DNA of 21,732 nucleotides, taken from the IMG/VR virus record IMGVR_UViG_3300037137_000454, positions 1 through 21,732 of that record; one strand, written 5' to 3'. Made by a program: the position numbers and the translations under genes. This DNA comes from a virus. Position 1 is the first letter of the stretch; every line of letters begins with the position of its first letter. The notes under the pieces are model-generated. The model was not told the origin of the DNA. It was given only the letters and a program-made list of their open reading frames with translations, and made no database searches. Positions 12,652-21,380 of the stretch are shown here, in pieces.

Positions 12652-12971
12652 AATCACCAGCGCCAAGTATGGCTGATCGTAGGAGGGTTTGCCTTCGCGC
12701 CTTCGCTCGCATGGGCGAACTCCTGTTCGGCAGGGGATGGTATAGCGCCAGCAGCGGGTGGGAGAACGCTCTTACTCTCCTCGACACTCAACTTGAGAAA
12801 TACGAACAGTCGCTTAACGAGGACTTGAATCGAATTGTCTGGCAAGTTCCTCTCGAATCCGTGCCGCTTCGCAAGGCCGACATCGACCCTTACGTCTTAG
12901 CTTCTTCAGTCCGCGTGGCGTCTCCACGAACTCCATTTGCTCGCTGTCTCCCTCCAGGAAATGAGGATTAG
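12648..12971 (+). CDS. Hypothetical protein, C-terminus overlapping a convergent gene
   Basis: A 107-residue protein starting at ATG 12648 (ATGA). A second Met lies at 12669. The N-terminal 65 residues look like real protein: an Arg-rich start, a Trp-containing helix (ELLFGRGWYSASSGWENA) and a coiled-coil-like stretch (LLDTQLEKYEQSLNEDLNRI). The last 45 or so residues lie over the end of the convergent - strand gene (12814-12971) and look less protein-like. It is the last + strand gene. The exact end may be wrong if a frameshift exists. Confidence 0.45.
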   Translation: MKSPAPSMADRRRVCLRAFARMGELLFGRGWYSASSGWENALTLLDTQLEKYEQSLNEDLNRIVWQVPLESVPLRKADIDPYVLASSVRVASPRTPFARCLPPGNED

Positions 12972-13071
12972 GACAGCCCCACTCGATCCCTTGTAAGTGA
13001 ATGAAGCGCGGCTCAAGCGGCACGTCGCAGCTTGGGCACATCTGAATCGTCGGAATGCTACTCGTCATCAT
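12814..13071 (-). CDS. Small zinc-finger-like protein, last gene of the - strand unit
   Basis: An 85-residue protein. Its start is one of two adjacent ATGs (13071 or 13068) that overlap the end of the large virion gene; the later ATG before CPSC (13041) is a further option. It has CPSC and CRPC about 55 residues apart, with Cys and His between (GCPNPHF), so one zinc site is plausible. The C-terminus is basic (LKKLRRKGRCRPCEAARIREE). It overlaps the convergent + strand gene over 12814-12971. Function unknown. Confidence 0.55.
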   Translation of the reverse strand: MMTSSIPTIQMCPSCDVPLEPRFIHLQGIEWGCPNPHFLEGDSEQMEFVETPRGLKKLRRKGRCRPCEAARIREELARQFDSSPR

Positions 13072-16000
13072 AGGCAGGATCGTTATACACGTCTGTCTCG
13101 TGACGCGCAATCGAGGCGTCGATCTCCTGGCGATGCTCAGGGTACCGCTGATAGAGTGTGTTCAACTGATCGTTGGTGATCCCCTTCCGCGCCTGCTTCT
13201 GCTCCTCGGTCGCGGGTTCGATCGCGTGTGGCACGCCACCAAGTGCTTTCCCGAATGACACGAGCGGGTGGTATTGCTTCTGCCGTCGTGGGAAGCCCGT
13301 CTCATTGTCGATCTGCCATGCCTCGGGACTGTTCGTCGCCATGGAAATGAGCGACGCAGTATCCGTAGGCACACGCCCTTGGGATACCATGTCCCGTACC
13401 GTCTGGTAGGGCCAGAAGGATCGGAGGAACGATTCAGCAAACGAGGGACGCTCGAACGAGTCGGCAATCCCTCCAGTCTTGGGGTCGATCTCTCGACCCG
13501 TGTACGAGGACATCGCGCCACGGTAGCGTTCGCGCGTGAACAGGTTGACCCCCAAGGCTTGTTCCAGGGCTACCTTGATGACCGGATTCATCATCTGGAC
13601 CATCTGCTCACTCAGATGGCCGTCCATCTGAGAGAAGGGATTCAATCCCTTCGTGCTGTACACCCACACACGCTTCTTGCCGGGATTCTCGGGATCACCC
13701 GCATCCTCGGCACTGATCGGAATGGAATCTTGAAACTGTGACGGCACGTCACGGTTCCATTGCAAGCCGAACATCTTCAACTGCTGGTGTAAGTCCTCAG
13801 TCGCAATCTGTCCAAGCTGCCGTGCGACCTGACCCTTGAGAGGGTGCTCGAAGGGGTAGCGCGTGATGAGGTCCGTCGAGTGCTTGAAGAACTTGTAGTA
13901 GGGCGTGAGACGCCGGAACATCATGCGCTCCAGCGGAGTTGTACGCTCGTAGTTGTTGAAGAACCGGTTCACCTGGCGCAAGCCTGCGCGGTATTCAGGG
14001 ACCTTCATGGTGACAGTCGCGCCCGCCTTGGCGAACCCGTCGATCTTCTCGGCCAAGTCCATCGCAGCACCCATGTGCCCCGTCATCCGTGCGACGCGTG
14101 TCGTGGCGTTGTCGGACAACTCATAGAACAAGGCCGCGCCACGGAAGGCGCTTTCAACGTTACCGTTCACTTGCTGCATTTTCGCAGCCCAGTTGCCAAG
14201 CATGCGGACGGGTGCCGTCGCAGCACGCCCGAGCATCCCAAGCTCGCTGCCTGTGGTCTGTACCTTGTGACCAACGGTACCCGTGGCAGCGTTCAGGGAG
14301 AGTTGCAACCCACCCGACCGAATCCCTGGAAGGTCGAATACCTTCGCGAGCTTCCCCGATCGCTCACTTGTGAGCAAGCCTGCCTTGTTCCCCATGGCGA
14401 TGCCCATGTTCGTGAGTGCCGTCAGCCCCCGTGGTGTAAAGGGATGGACGCCCATCATGGCCGCGAACCCTGTGTTCCCCACGATGTTGTTCACGACGCG
14501 TGAGACACGGACATTCAAGTTCGTCCAGTTCCACCATTGGGTTGCCCCGTCGATGGCGCGGATTACGCTGTTGGCAGATGGCTCCATGGAATCGCGGAGC
14601 GTCTTGAACGAGTGGCCCAGGGCGGTAGGGATCTTGTACAGGGGAATCTCTTTCCGCAAGCGGAAGATGTCACCCTTGTCGGCTTGGCCAACCATCGCGT
14701 GCATGATGTCCGCGAAGTTGACCTGACCTACGGGCGTACCCGCAGGATAGTTGATCCCACCGCGCGGGCCAGTGGCCGTCGAAGGATGCGAGCCGGGCGG
14801 GCCGGTCACATGGTCGATGGTCATTTCACTGGCCTTCATGCCCGTCGTTTTCTGGTCGATCGTCTCCATCAGACGGGTGAGCATATGTTGGCCATGCTCC
14901 TCAACCAGATCATCCGTCAGCATCAAGCCAGGATGGAACGGCTGGTGCGTACCCTTGATGACATCGGGGTCCGTTTTCCAGTTCCACGTTTTCTTCTGTC
15001 GCGAAGCGGTGCCCGCCTTGACGGCATCCTCAGCAGCCTCGTAGGACATCTGCGTCCAGGCTTTCCCCTTCTCCATCGAGGAGTATGCTCGCAGCAACTG
15101 GTTGATGGGGTCTTGGTGCTCCATCACCCCGGCGCTGTACAGCGCGTAGGTGTTCTCCTTGTAGGGAGATGCCTCACCCATGCGCTCTAGGATGTTCGAG
15201 ATCGTGCTTTGCTCGCGCGTATAGACTTCCGCAGAGTGCGGAAAGTACATACCACCTTGCGGACCCATGAGGGTAACCGCTTCCTCGGGAGTCGTCCGTG
15301 TAGGACGAGGGAGTCCAGCTTCGGCATCACGCGCGGTCGCGAACATGTTGGACTTGACAGCAGCTTCAATGTCGCCACGGTACTTACGCTCCTTTGCGAT
15401 GTCGAGCGAGGTCCGCATTTCCCCGGTCGCGACACGCTTCTGATGCTCCATGTTATCGACAAGTGCCTTGTTGACACTTTCGGTGATGAAGGACTGCACC
15501 TCGGGATGGAAGGGATCGAAGTTGTCCCCGAGAAAGCCATGAGCATCGTTGAAGGCTTTCTCCATCGCGGTCTGCTTGACCTGATCGGGCGTGAGTCCAC
15601 GCATGTACTCAAGTTCCTGCTGGAGCGGAAGATACTTTTGACGCGCAGCTTCGAGCGCATCGGGACGAATGGTGTCCCCTTTCAGGGGCACCCACTCACC
15701 CGTGTGCGTCATCAACTGCTCGCTGATGGGGCGCTCGAAGTTCACCCGCCCGCTGACGTAGGGGCGGAACACCATCTTCTCGGCTTCGTTCAGGCCCTCG
15801 AATACGGCATGCACGTCACGCTCATGCTTCGCCTCATGGGCTGACATGATGGCGCTACGCTCTGCGATACCATCCGTGACGCGTTGCGTAGCCTTGAGCC
15901 CCGCGACAACCTCGGGCGCGAACCGGTTGAGGATCTTCTCACCGCTGTTGACTGCGATGTTGATGGGATCGAGCAACTTTGCACGCGCGGTCTGGTTCTC

Positions 16001-16639
16001 GAAGAAGTCAATGGTTTTCGTGGCCTTGGCCGCGTTGCGAGTCGCGTCAAGAAAGACTTGCCCGACTTCGGTCGCGGGCGCCCCGGATGCCACCGCCAAT
16101 GCCTCGGCAGCGCGTCCACCTTCGGCCAGGCCGCGCGTACCAGCGGTCGCCGCCCTGGTAGCTAGGCCCAGGCCCCCGGTCGCAACCTGGGCCAAAAGAG
16201 ACGCATCCATGAGGGTATCGAACGGCTTCTCGTAAAAACGCCGCGCGAGCATTTGCGGGACGTTCTCGTCCGGGTGCGGGGTGTAGTTCTCCTTGTAGCT
16301 GTCGTACATCGCCCCTGCAATTTTCGTGCCAGTGTCGATGGGGTGCTTCGTAGCCTCGTAGGTGTTGACGGGATGCCGTACAGGATAGGTTAGGGCAAGG
16401 AATGTGCCCTTGGCGAAGTCCTCGACGTTCGAGCCGAGGTTGGTAAGGAACCCATGGACGTTCGGCAAGCCATCTTGGATGGGCTTGTCGAGGATCTTGG
16501 GCTGCATCTCACTGATGACGCGACGCCCGGTTTCGTCATCGACGTTGAGTGTTTCACGCTCGTAAGGACCGTAGGCTTCGGGGTCCTTCTCTGCTTCAAA
16601 CGTCGGGTCGAGATAGTCTTGAAGATCGGCCAGGGCCAT
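13058..16639 (-). CDS. Large (1193 aa) virion/ejection-type protein
   Basis: A long, mainly helical protein with no signal peptide. An Ala/Gly-rich hydrophobic stretch lies near residues 155-185. The region about 890-950 holds the pattern RTTPLERMMFRRLTPYYKFF followed by HSTDLITRYPFEHPLKG, which I associate with large phage proteins of the internal-virion or ejected type. The C-terminal 200 residues are Tyr/Arg-rich and acidic at the end. No transglycosylase, protease or polymerase motif was found by eye. It follows the 462-residue gene with a 1-nt stop/start overlap and is the longest gene here. Its position beside lysis genes and another virion-like gene supports a structural role, but no homologue has been checked. 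Confidence 0.55.
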   Translation of the reverse strand: MALADLQDYLDPTFEAEKDPEAYGPYERETLNVDDETGRRVISEMQPKILDKPIQDGLPNVHGFLTNLGSNVEDFAKGTFLALTYPVRHPVNTYEATKHPIDTGTKIAGAMYDSYKENYTPHPDENVPQMLARRFYEKPFDTLMDASLLAQVATGGLGLATRAATAGTRGLAEGGRAAEALAVASGAPATEVGQVFLDATRNAAKATKTIDFFENQTARAKLLDPINIAVNSGEKILNRFAPEVVAGLKATQRVTDGIAERSAIMSAHEAKHERDVHAVFEGLNEAEKMVFRPYVSGRVNFERPISEQLMTHTGEWVPLKGDTIRPDALEAARQKYLPLQQELEYMRGLTPDQVKQTAMEKAFNDAHGFLGDNFDPFHPEVQSFITESVNKALVDNMEHQKRVATGEMRTSLDIAKERKYRGDIEAAVKSNMFATARDAEAGLPRPTRTTPEEAVTLMGPQGGMYFPHSAEVYTREQSTISNILERMGEASPYKENTYALYSAGVMEHQDPINQLLRAYSSMEKGKAWTQMSYEAAEDAVKAGTASRQKKTWNWKTDPDVIKGTHQPFHPGLMLTDDLVEEHGQHMLTRLMETIDQKTTGMKASEMTIDHVTGPPGSHPSTATGPRGGINYPAGTPVGQVNFADIMHAMVGQADKGDIFRLRKEIPLYKIPTALGHSFKTLRDSMEPSANSVIRAIDGATQWWNWTNLNVRVSRVVNNIVGNTGFAAMMGVHPFTPRGLTALTNMGIAMGNKAGLLTSERSGKLAKVFDLPGIRSGGLQLSLNAATGTVGHKVQTTGSELGMLGRAATAPVRMLGNWAAKMQQVNGNVESAFRGAALFYELSDNATTRVARMTGHMGAAMDLAEKIDGFAKAGATVTMKVPEYRAGLRQVNRFFNNYERTTPLERMMFRRLTPYYKFFKHSTDLITRYPFEHPLKGQVARQLGQIATEDLHQQLKMFGLQWNRDVPSQFQDSIPISAEDAGDPENPGKKRVWVYSTKGLNPFSQMDGHLSEQMVQMMNPVIKVALEQALGVNLFTRERYRGAMSSYTGREIDPKTGGIADSFERPSFAESFLRSFWPYQTVRDMVSQGRVPTDTASLISMATNSPEAWQIDNETGFPRRQKQYHPLVSFGKALGGVPHAIEPATEEQKQARKGITNDQLNTLYQRYPEHRQEIDASIARHETDVYNDPAYDDE

Positions 16640-18027
16640 TAGAACTTCCCAAGCATGTTCTCAATGGCACGGATGCCAAGCATCTTCTTTCCGACAGCGC
16701 CTGCGGCTCGCTTCATCCCAACACCTCCAACGGCAGTCGCAATGTCACCAGGCAAGCGAGGTCCATAGAACGAGGCAATGTCTTTCGCCATTCCACCGGC
16801 ACCTGACTCACCAGAACCATGGCGTCCCTCACCACCAAGGAATCCTTCGATGTCCTCGAACAACCCACCAGCCTTCCCACCTTCAGCAATGACAGAACGC
16901 GGTGGCGGCTTCGGGGGCTTCTTCCCCGTGGCATACTGTGCAGTGCGTGGAAGTTCCCCGCCATCCTTTGTCAGAGCTTCTGAAAGAACTTGCTGATGAT
17001 TGTTGTCAGCCTGCAAGTGATCGTACGTAGTGATCGCTTGTGGGTTGGGTCCCCCTTCGGGATTCGCGAATGACGAAGGCTGGGTCGGATCGGAGTCAGA
17101 CAGTGGTCTCCGGATGACATCAGGGATGAAGAAGTTCGGATCGAGACGCTTGGTGTGAATCTCCTTGGTCGTACGAATATGTTTACTAATGTTGTGGTCA
17201 ATGAGTACAGCTTCTTTTCCTGTAATCTTCTGCTTCAACAGCGTACCATCCATGAGTTCCTTGTTCAGTCGCTCACGCGCTTTGTTCCCGCCAGCGGTAC
17301 GACCATACTGTATTAACTCATCTGCATACTGCGAGAGTTTCTGTGTATGCTCCATGTCGTGCTCATCTTTCATGGCACGATCCGTAGCACGATCAAGCTT
17401 ACCCTCGAACATCTGCTCCGAGTTCGACATGCCTGCACGCTTTTCACCCTGAGCAGCACTTCCAGCTGGCGCAAGGTCGTGCATGTTCATGTTCATCAAG
17501 CCATAAGCAGGATGGCGAGACTCGTCAGCATGTGCATCGGTTCCGAGGCGGTGTTGTTGCTCGTCGCCAAGTTCCTTGTTAGTGAGATTCGTGTAGTAGG
17601 GCTCGCCAGCTTGACCGGTCCCCTGGCGGTATCGACGTGCGTCCTCACCAGGTGGGGTTGCATTGACCCCGTCACGCCCAAGAATCTTCAGCGCTGCCCC
17701 GACGTTCTCCTTGAATCCTTCGGGGTCCAGCTTATAGCGTGTGCCAGCATCCTTCTCGAACACACCAAGAGACATCAACTGCGCTACTTTGTCCTTGTTT
17801 GATGTGCCATACTGTGCCACAAGCGCCTCACGCCCAGCAATCGCTGCGGCGTTCTGTGTCGATGTCAGCCCCTCGCTTACTGGCTTCTTGGGCTTCGTCC
17901 AGCCACCTTCCGTCAGGTCAGGCTCGTTCTCGGTGAGTGACCGAAACGACGACGATGGTCCCGCAAATGTCGAAGGTCCCCCGAACCCTGAAGGGGCCGA
18001 GAAGTCAGCGTTATCCCGTGGTGGCAT
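16639..18027 (-). CDS. Hypothetical virion-associated protein
   Basis: A 462-residue protein overlapping the lysozyme gene by 17 nt and the next gene by 1 nt. Its composition is hydrophilic and disorder-like: Pro/Ser/Gly-rich N-terminus (SGFGGPSTFAGPSSSF), a helical, charged middle (MEHTQKLSQYADELIQYG) with many Lys/Glu, and a Gly-rich C-terminal third ending in a hydrophobic Ala/Gly/Met segment. No enzymatic motif is visible. It may be an internal or scaffold-type protein working with the 1193-residue neighbour. An AGGAG site lies 9 nt before its ATG. Confidence 0.55.
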   Translation of the reverse strand: MPPRDNADFSAPSGFGGPSTFAGPSSSFRSLTENEPDLTEGGWTKPKKPVSEGLTSTQNAAAIAGREALVAQYGTSNKDKVAQLMSLGVFEKDAGTRYKLDPEGFKENVGAALKILGRDGVNATPPGEDARRYRQGTGQAGEPYYTNLTNKELGDEQQHRLGTDAHADESRHPAYGLMNMNMHDLAPAGSAAQGEKRAGMSNSEQMFEGKLDRATDRAMKDEHDMEHTQKLSQYADELIQYGRTAGGNKARERLNKELMDGTLLKQKITGKEAVLIDHNISKHIRTTKEIHTKRLDPNFFIPDVIRRPLSDSDPTQPSSFANPEGGPNPQAITTYDHLQADNNHQQVLSEALTKDGGELPRTAQYATGKKPPKPPPRSVIAEGGKAGGLFEDIEGFLGGEGRHGSGESGAGGMAKDIASFYGPRLPGDIATAVGGVGMKRAAGAVGKKMLGIRAIENMLGKF

Positions 18028-18457
18028 CCGTACATTCTCCTACGTAGAGGGCAATTTCCGCTGAACGGCGGGAGCGTAGTTCGCGCTGCTTCGTCCACTT
18101 GCGCATTTCATCAGGGACGGCGCAGCAATGACCGTGATTCAACTTGCGAAGAAGTGTGGACTTGGCGAAGGCACCCACACCGACGTTGTAGACGAAACTA
18201 ACCAGGGCATCGAATTGCTCCTGACGCAGTGGGACCTTTACGTAGGTGTTGACCGCAGCCTCGGCCAAGGCTACATCGCCCTTGGCGAGTTCAATCGCAG
18301 CCTCGTGTGACAGGCATATCGTCTTGAGTTCGGGCTCGTCATCCTTGATAAGATGTCCAATCCCGATCGTCATGTGTCCTGCGGTATCGTGGTACGCCTT
18401 CGCGCGATACCCCTCAACCTGTTCCAAGTGATTGTAGAAGTACGGGCTGACGATCAT
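18011..18457 (-). CDS. GH24 lysozyme (endolysin)
   Basis: A 148-residue protein. The T4-lysozyme-type catalytic set is visible: Glu15 (VEGYRAKAYHD), Asp24 and Thr30 (MTIGIGH), the E-8-D-5-T layout of muramidases. The second conserved block is QFDALVSFVYNVGVGAF followed by STLLRKLN. It cleaves the beta-1,4 bond between N-acetylmuramic acid and N-acetylglucosamine to release progeny. There is no signal peptide, so it needs a holin for access; candidates lie upstream in the same unit. The length matches phage endolysins of this family. Confidence 0.85.
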   Translation of the reverse strand: MIVSPYFYNHLEQVEGYRAKAYHDTAGHMTIGIGHLIKDDEPELKTICLSHEAAIELAKGDVALAEAAVNTYVKVPLRQEQFDALVSFVYNVGVGAFAKSTLLRKLNHGHCCAVPDEMRKWTKQRELRSRRSAEIALYVGECTDATTG

Positions 18458-18723
18458 TACTCGTCTCCGTCGTCCGCCTTTGGATCGTAGGCAGCTTGGG
18501 CATCGGTTAGACGCTTGGCATATTGCTGTGCCGTTTCTCGGTCAGTCTTGGGCATGCTCTGCCGTGAAGGACGTTCCTTCGCCTTTTCCTTTTTCGACTC
18601 GACTTCCTCAATGCGCTTCGACTTCGCTTTAGAGCGTACGCCAACATCTGTATCGCCCATGGCCTCGGCCATCTGCTTCTTCTTGTCGGCCACCAGGCCC
18701 ACCAGGCCCGGAAAACTAGCCAC
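18457..18723 (-). CDS. Small charged protein
   Basis: An 88-residue protein starting at GTG 18723, overlapping the previous gene by 8 nt and the lysozyme gene by 1 nt. It is highly charged (Lys, Glu, Arg, Asp) and probably helical or disordered. The N-terminus has a short hydrophobic stretch (FPGLVGLV) but no clear membrane segment. No family is recognised. Confidence 0.5.
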   Translation of the reverse strand: MASFPGLVGLVADKKKQMAEAMGDTDVGVRSKAKSKRIEEVESKKEKAKERPSRQSMPKTDRETAQQYAKRLTDAQAAYDPKADDGDE

Positions 18724-19033
18724 GAGTCACCGCCTGCGCTGCCAACTGCACGATAGTTTCGAGAGTACGATTTGCCACGTTGATTCCTTCCTTTCGTGCC
18801 GCATCAGTGACGGCTTGCTTGACGGCATCGAACTTGGCATCCCCGCCAATTGTGTTCAATGCCTCGACCTGGACGGCCTTGTTCCGCGCAACATCGAACA
18901 GGATACTTAAGCCAGCGGCAGTTATTTCATGCAGAAGCACACCAAGCGCATCCTTGACGACCTGGCCACCAGTCGTGCCAAAGAACGCACGAATCTTGGT
19001 CGCGATTGCACTGAAAAACTCCTTGATTGACAT
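18716..19033 (-). CDS. Small helical protein
   Basis: A 105-residue protein preceded by GGAGG. The N-terminal half is amphipathic and Ala/Phe-rich (FFSAIATKIRAFFG, LLHEITAAGLSILFDVA), and the second half has a helical Ala-Val-Lys pattern (FDAVKQAVTDAARKEG) loosely like LLH-family phage holins; I do not see a certain transmembrane segment. Its position among small lysis-region genes makes a holin-associated or lysis role possible. Confidence 0.5.
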   Translation of the reverse strand: MSIKEFFSAIATKIRAFFGTTGGQVVKDALGVLLHEITAAGLSILFDVARNKAVQVEALNTIGGDAKFDAVKQAVTDAARKEGINVANRTLETIVQLAAQAVTRG

Positions 19034-19042
19034 ACAGCCTCC

Positions 19043-19366
19043 TTACAATTTGCCAAAGGGTCCACCACCAGACGCAACCCTATCGAATGAGTCGTTACTG
19101 TGGAGTGCAGGACTACCTTCAGGAAGTTGATACTTGATTTGGTGCTGCTTGATGGCGTAGTCCTTTGACCGCTGCACCATGTCTTTCCACTTCGCGAGCT
19201 TCGCGGCATCGACGGTTTGTTCATCGGCAGTTGGGGTGATCGCCGTCACCCCTGGCCGACTCATGGATGCTTTGAGGTCAATCGTTTCCAGCGCCTGCTT
19301 GAGTTCAAGCGCACGTTGGCGATCTTCGTCCTGCCGGACCAGAACTGCTTTGGAGAAGTTCGCCAT
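19043..19366 (-). CDS. Hypothetical protein
   Basis: A 107-residue protein that starts directly after the stop of the holin-like gene. It is hydrophilic and helical (RQDEDRQRALELKQALETI, LAKWKDMVQRSKDYAIKQHQ), with a Gly-rich tail. No motif is recognised. It is coded between holin-like genes and the lysozyme. Confidence 0.5.
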   Translation of the reverse strand: MANFSKAVLVRQDEDRQRALELKQALETIDLKASMSRPGVTAITPTADEQTVDAAKLAKWKDMVQRSKDYAIKQHQIKYQLPEGSPALHSNDSFDRVASGGGPFGKL

Positions 19367-19633
19367 CTAGGACCCCGGAGACTTGAGCGCAGCCGCGATC
19401 TTGTCCTGCTTGCCAGCCTGGCCGATGACCGTATAGCCAAAGGCAATCGCAGCCCATGCGGCACCCGCCTTCTCATTCGAGAAGTGCCCGCCTGCCACCA
19501 TGTCGAGCACGAGGATGACACCCCCAAGAATCGAGGATGCCCCGCCCACGTACATCCGATAGCCCTGAAGCCACGACTGTTTCACAAGGGCGTCGAAAAC
19601 CCACCCCATCAATGCAACCAAACCCTGGTTCAT
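19367..19633 (-). CDS. Putative holin
   Basis: An 88-residue protein coupled by ATGA to the gene before it, with a GGAGGT site. Two likely transmembrane segments (about residues 27-47 and 56-72) are separated by a short polar loop (GGHFSNEKAG), and the C-terminus is basic. The layout WLQGYRMYVGGASSILGGVI resembles small phage holins. A holin would form the membrane lesion that lets the GH24 lysozyme reach the wall. No functional test is possible here. Confidence 0.58.
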   Translation of the reverse strand: MNQGLVALMGWVFDALVKQSWLQGYRMYVGGASSILGGVILVLDMVAGGHFSNEKAGAAWAAIAFGYTVIGQAGKQDKIAAALKSPGS

Positions 19634-19914
19634 GGTACCTCCGTGACGTTACTCGCTACTTTACCACCACTTGTCGGCTTTGGCAAGCGGTCAAGCTGGC
19701 CCTCAATACGCTCCAATCGACGAAGGATTTCATCGAGTTTGGTCGTCGTTTTGAGGTCTACCATGTGCTCTACTTCGGACATGCTAATCGCGGCAACTGC
19801 CAGGGCATTGACGTGGCGGTCCATGGCGAGGTACCCGGTAGCCAGGGCAAGTACGATAGCAACAATGGCACCACTAAGTCCGACAATATGCTGGAGTGTT
19901 GCGTTTTTGGGCAT
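19630..19914 (-). CDS. Membrane-anchored coiled-coil protein (Rz-like or holin candidate)
   Basis: A 94-residue protein with one hydrophobic segment near residues 9-30 (IVGLSGAIVAIVLALATGYL) followed by a coiled-coil-like charged stretch (TTKLDEILRRLERIEGQLDR) and a Gly/Ser tail. The architecture (N-terminal anchor plus periplasmic coil) matches i-spanins, but the partner gene is not seen within it. A holin role is also possible. Confidence 0.52.
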   Translation of the reverse strand: MPKNATLQHIVGLSGAIVAIVLALATGYLAMDRHVNALAVAAISMSEVEHMVDLKTTTKLDEILRRLERIEGQLDRLPKPTSGGKVASNVTEVP

Positions 19915-19922
19915 CCTTTTTC

Positions 19923-21224
19923 CTACTGATTCACGAGTATATAATTGCCTGTAGGAGTCATGGAGTTCGCAGCGTTACTCACACCAGCCATATGGATACA
20001 TGATTTATTCCAAACACGAACACCAGGATTTAGGAGTACGTTCTGTGGGAGCATTGATGCACTGAATAGTGCGTTCGGCAAGGGAACTGAACCCAGTTCA
20101 CGATAGATTATGAGTGCCATGGTACCCGAGGTATAGGTGGTACCAAGTGTGATTTCCGAGATTGATCGAATACCACGATCGCCTGCCGCAAGCGCAAAAG
20201 GCATGAACGTCCCGATCACGGGAGTTGCGGGTGCTTGCATGCCAACCAGGGCCTGGAACGTTGCCGTATTTCCGGCATTGTTGTCGCTATCTACATAGGT
20301 CAATGTCGTATTGGAAATGGTCGCTGCATTGCCCAGTGCCGTGAGTGCATACAGTGCAATCTTGTATCCATCACCATTGGTACTTCCATTATCATCACGT
20401 GCGGGCATTGCGCCGGATGTAATGGCTTGCGTTGTTGTGGTGGTAACTGTTAAACCTGTTTCGATCCATACAATGTCGATAATTTTGAGGAACGCAGTGT
20501 TGGCAGTCATGAACGTCGCCTGTGATAAGTAGAAGCCACCACTCGCTGGACTTATAAGTACCTGTGCACCCATCTCTGAGGCGCCATAGGGATTTGCATT
20601 GTTCGAGGCGACTGAACAGTCAGTAGTGAAACCATTTATCCCCGGTGCTGGCGGAAGCCATGTACCTGGATTGCCAGCATCTTTAGCAAACATGTACCAG
20701 TATCCGGCAGCATCCGTTACTGTTGAGGCTTTGTAGTAGCCAAGGTTAAATGCGTTGATACCGGCACCAACTACACTGGCAAGTTTTTCACGACCACCAG
20801 CATCACGCGCGAAGAAGCCGCGTGTTTCGCTAAAGATTGCTGATTCCCCCGCTTGAAGTGTGGTAGTGTAGAGAAAGCGTTGTGTCGCATTCGCGTCGAA
20901 GATAAAATTCATCGTTTGTGACGCAGTAGTTGAACGGTTGAAGATAGTACAATACTTCACTTGGCGTTGCTCGTTTGCAGCGGGCGCCGCAACAATAGTT
21001 GTGGTAGTCGCTGTAGTAGTCTGCCCCGATTGGTTCCCAGGCACGAACGTAGTCGTCGTGTGGTCAGCATATTGACACTCGAAATCCGTTGCGGCAGTCG
21101 AACTCGTAATGAGTTTGAGGGTATCTGGTGCCGACGCGATGTTCGTGAGAATGATCCCACCCTCGGCCCGTGCCAGGGAAGGCAGGACCAAAAGCAGGCA
21201 CAGTACAAGAATGAGTCGTTTCAT
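19923..21224 (-). CDS. Secreted or surface virion protein with signal peptide
   Basis: A 433-residue protein starting MKRLILVLCLLLVLPSLARA, a clear Sec signal peptide ending near residue 20. The mature N-terminal domain (about residues 25-140) is Thr-rich with beta strands and carries patterns (TTTATTTTIVAAPAANEQRQ, then a GESAIFSE turn) that I associate with an N-terminal domain of phage surface proteins. The rest is Gly/Ala/Thr-rich and beta-like, fitting a fiber- or adhesin-type protein, and ends in a compact domain (IHMAGVSNAANSM). A signal peptide is unusual for a virion protein; the protein may instead be exported to the host surface. The RBS AGGAGG overlaps the stop of the gene before it. 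Confidence 0.55.
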   Translation of the reverse strand: MKRLILVLCLLLVLPSLARAEGGIILTNIASAPDTLKLITSSTAATDFECQYADHTTTTFVPGNQSGQTTTATTTTIVAAPAANEQRQVKYCTIFNRSTTASQTMNFIFDANATQRFLYTTTLQAGESAIFSETRGFFARDAGGREKLASVVGAGINAFNLGYYKASTVTDAAGYWYMFAKDAGNPGTWLPPAPGINGFTTDCSVASNNANPYGASEMGAQVLISPASGGFYLSQATFMTANTAFLKIIDIVWIETGLTVTTTTTQAITSGAMPARDDNGSTNGDGYKIALYALTALGNAATISNTTLTYVDSDNNAGNTATFQALVGMQAPATPVIGTFMPFALAAGDRGIRSISEITLGTTYTSGTMALIIYRELGSVPLPNALFSASMLPQNVLLNPGVRVWNKSCIHMAGVSNAANSMTPTGNYILVNQ

Positions 21225-21228
21225 GATT

Positions 21229-21234
21229 CCTCCT
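21229..21234 (-). promoter_or_regulatory. Ribosome binding site of the signal-peptide protein
   Basis: On the - strand AGGAGG lies 4 nt before the ATG at 21224 and overlaps the TAG stop (21233-21235) of the upstream small gene. Confidence 0.75.
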
Positions 21235-21376
21235 AGAATCGTAGTGATACCCGCGACATCACTTGCGGGTGCGTTAAGAACTCGCCCACCGCCCAGATGA
21301 ACGTTGGGTTCCAGATTTCTGCCACGCCAACCCCGAGGAGGAAGGCGAGGATGATGGTTCGTTGCTGCTTGGTCAT
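21233..21376 (-). CDS. 47-residue membrane peptide
   Basis: A very short gene starting at ATG 21376 behind AGGAGG. The product has a hydrophobic helix near residues 7-20 ([14 protein letters not shown]), an aromatic segment ([14 protein letters not shown]) and a basic C-terminus (SRVSLRF). It may be a small membrane protein of lysis or host interaction. The strong ribosome binding site argues that it is real. Confidence 0.6.
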   Translation of the reverse strand: MTKQQRTIILAFLLGVGVAEIWNPTFIWAVGEFLTHPQVMSRVSLRF

Positions 21377-21380
21377 ATGT

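Noticed and set aside
13844-15844. Long + strand frames opposite the 1193-residue gene (13844-14503, 14537-15190, 15209-15844)
   Set aside because: They are antisense shadows of a long GC-rich gene, with Arg/His/Leu-rich products and no operon structure.
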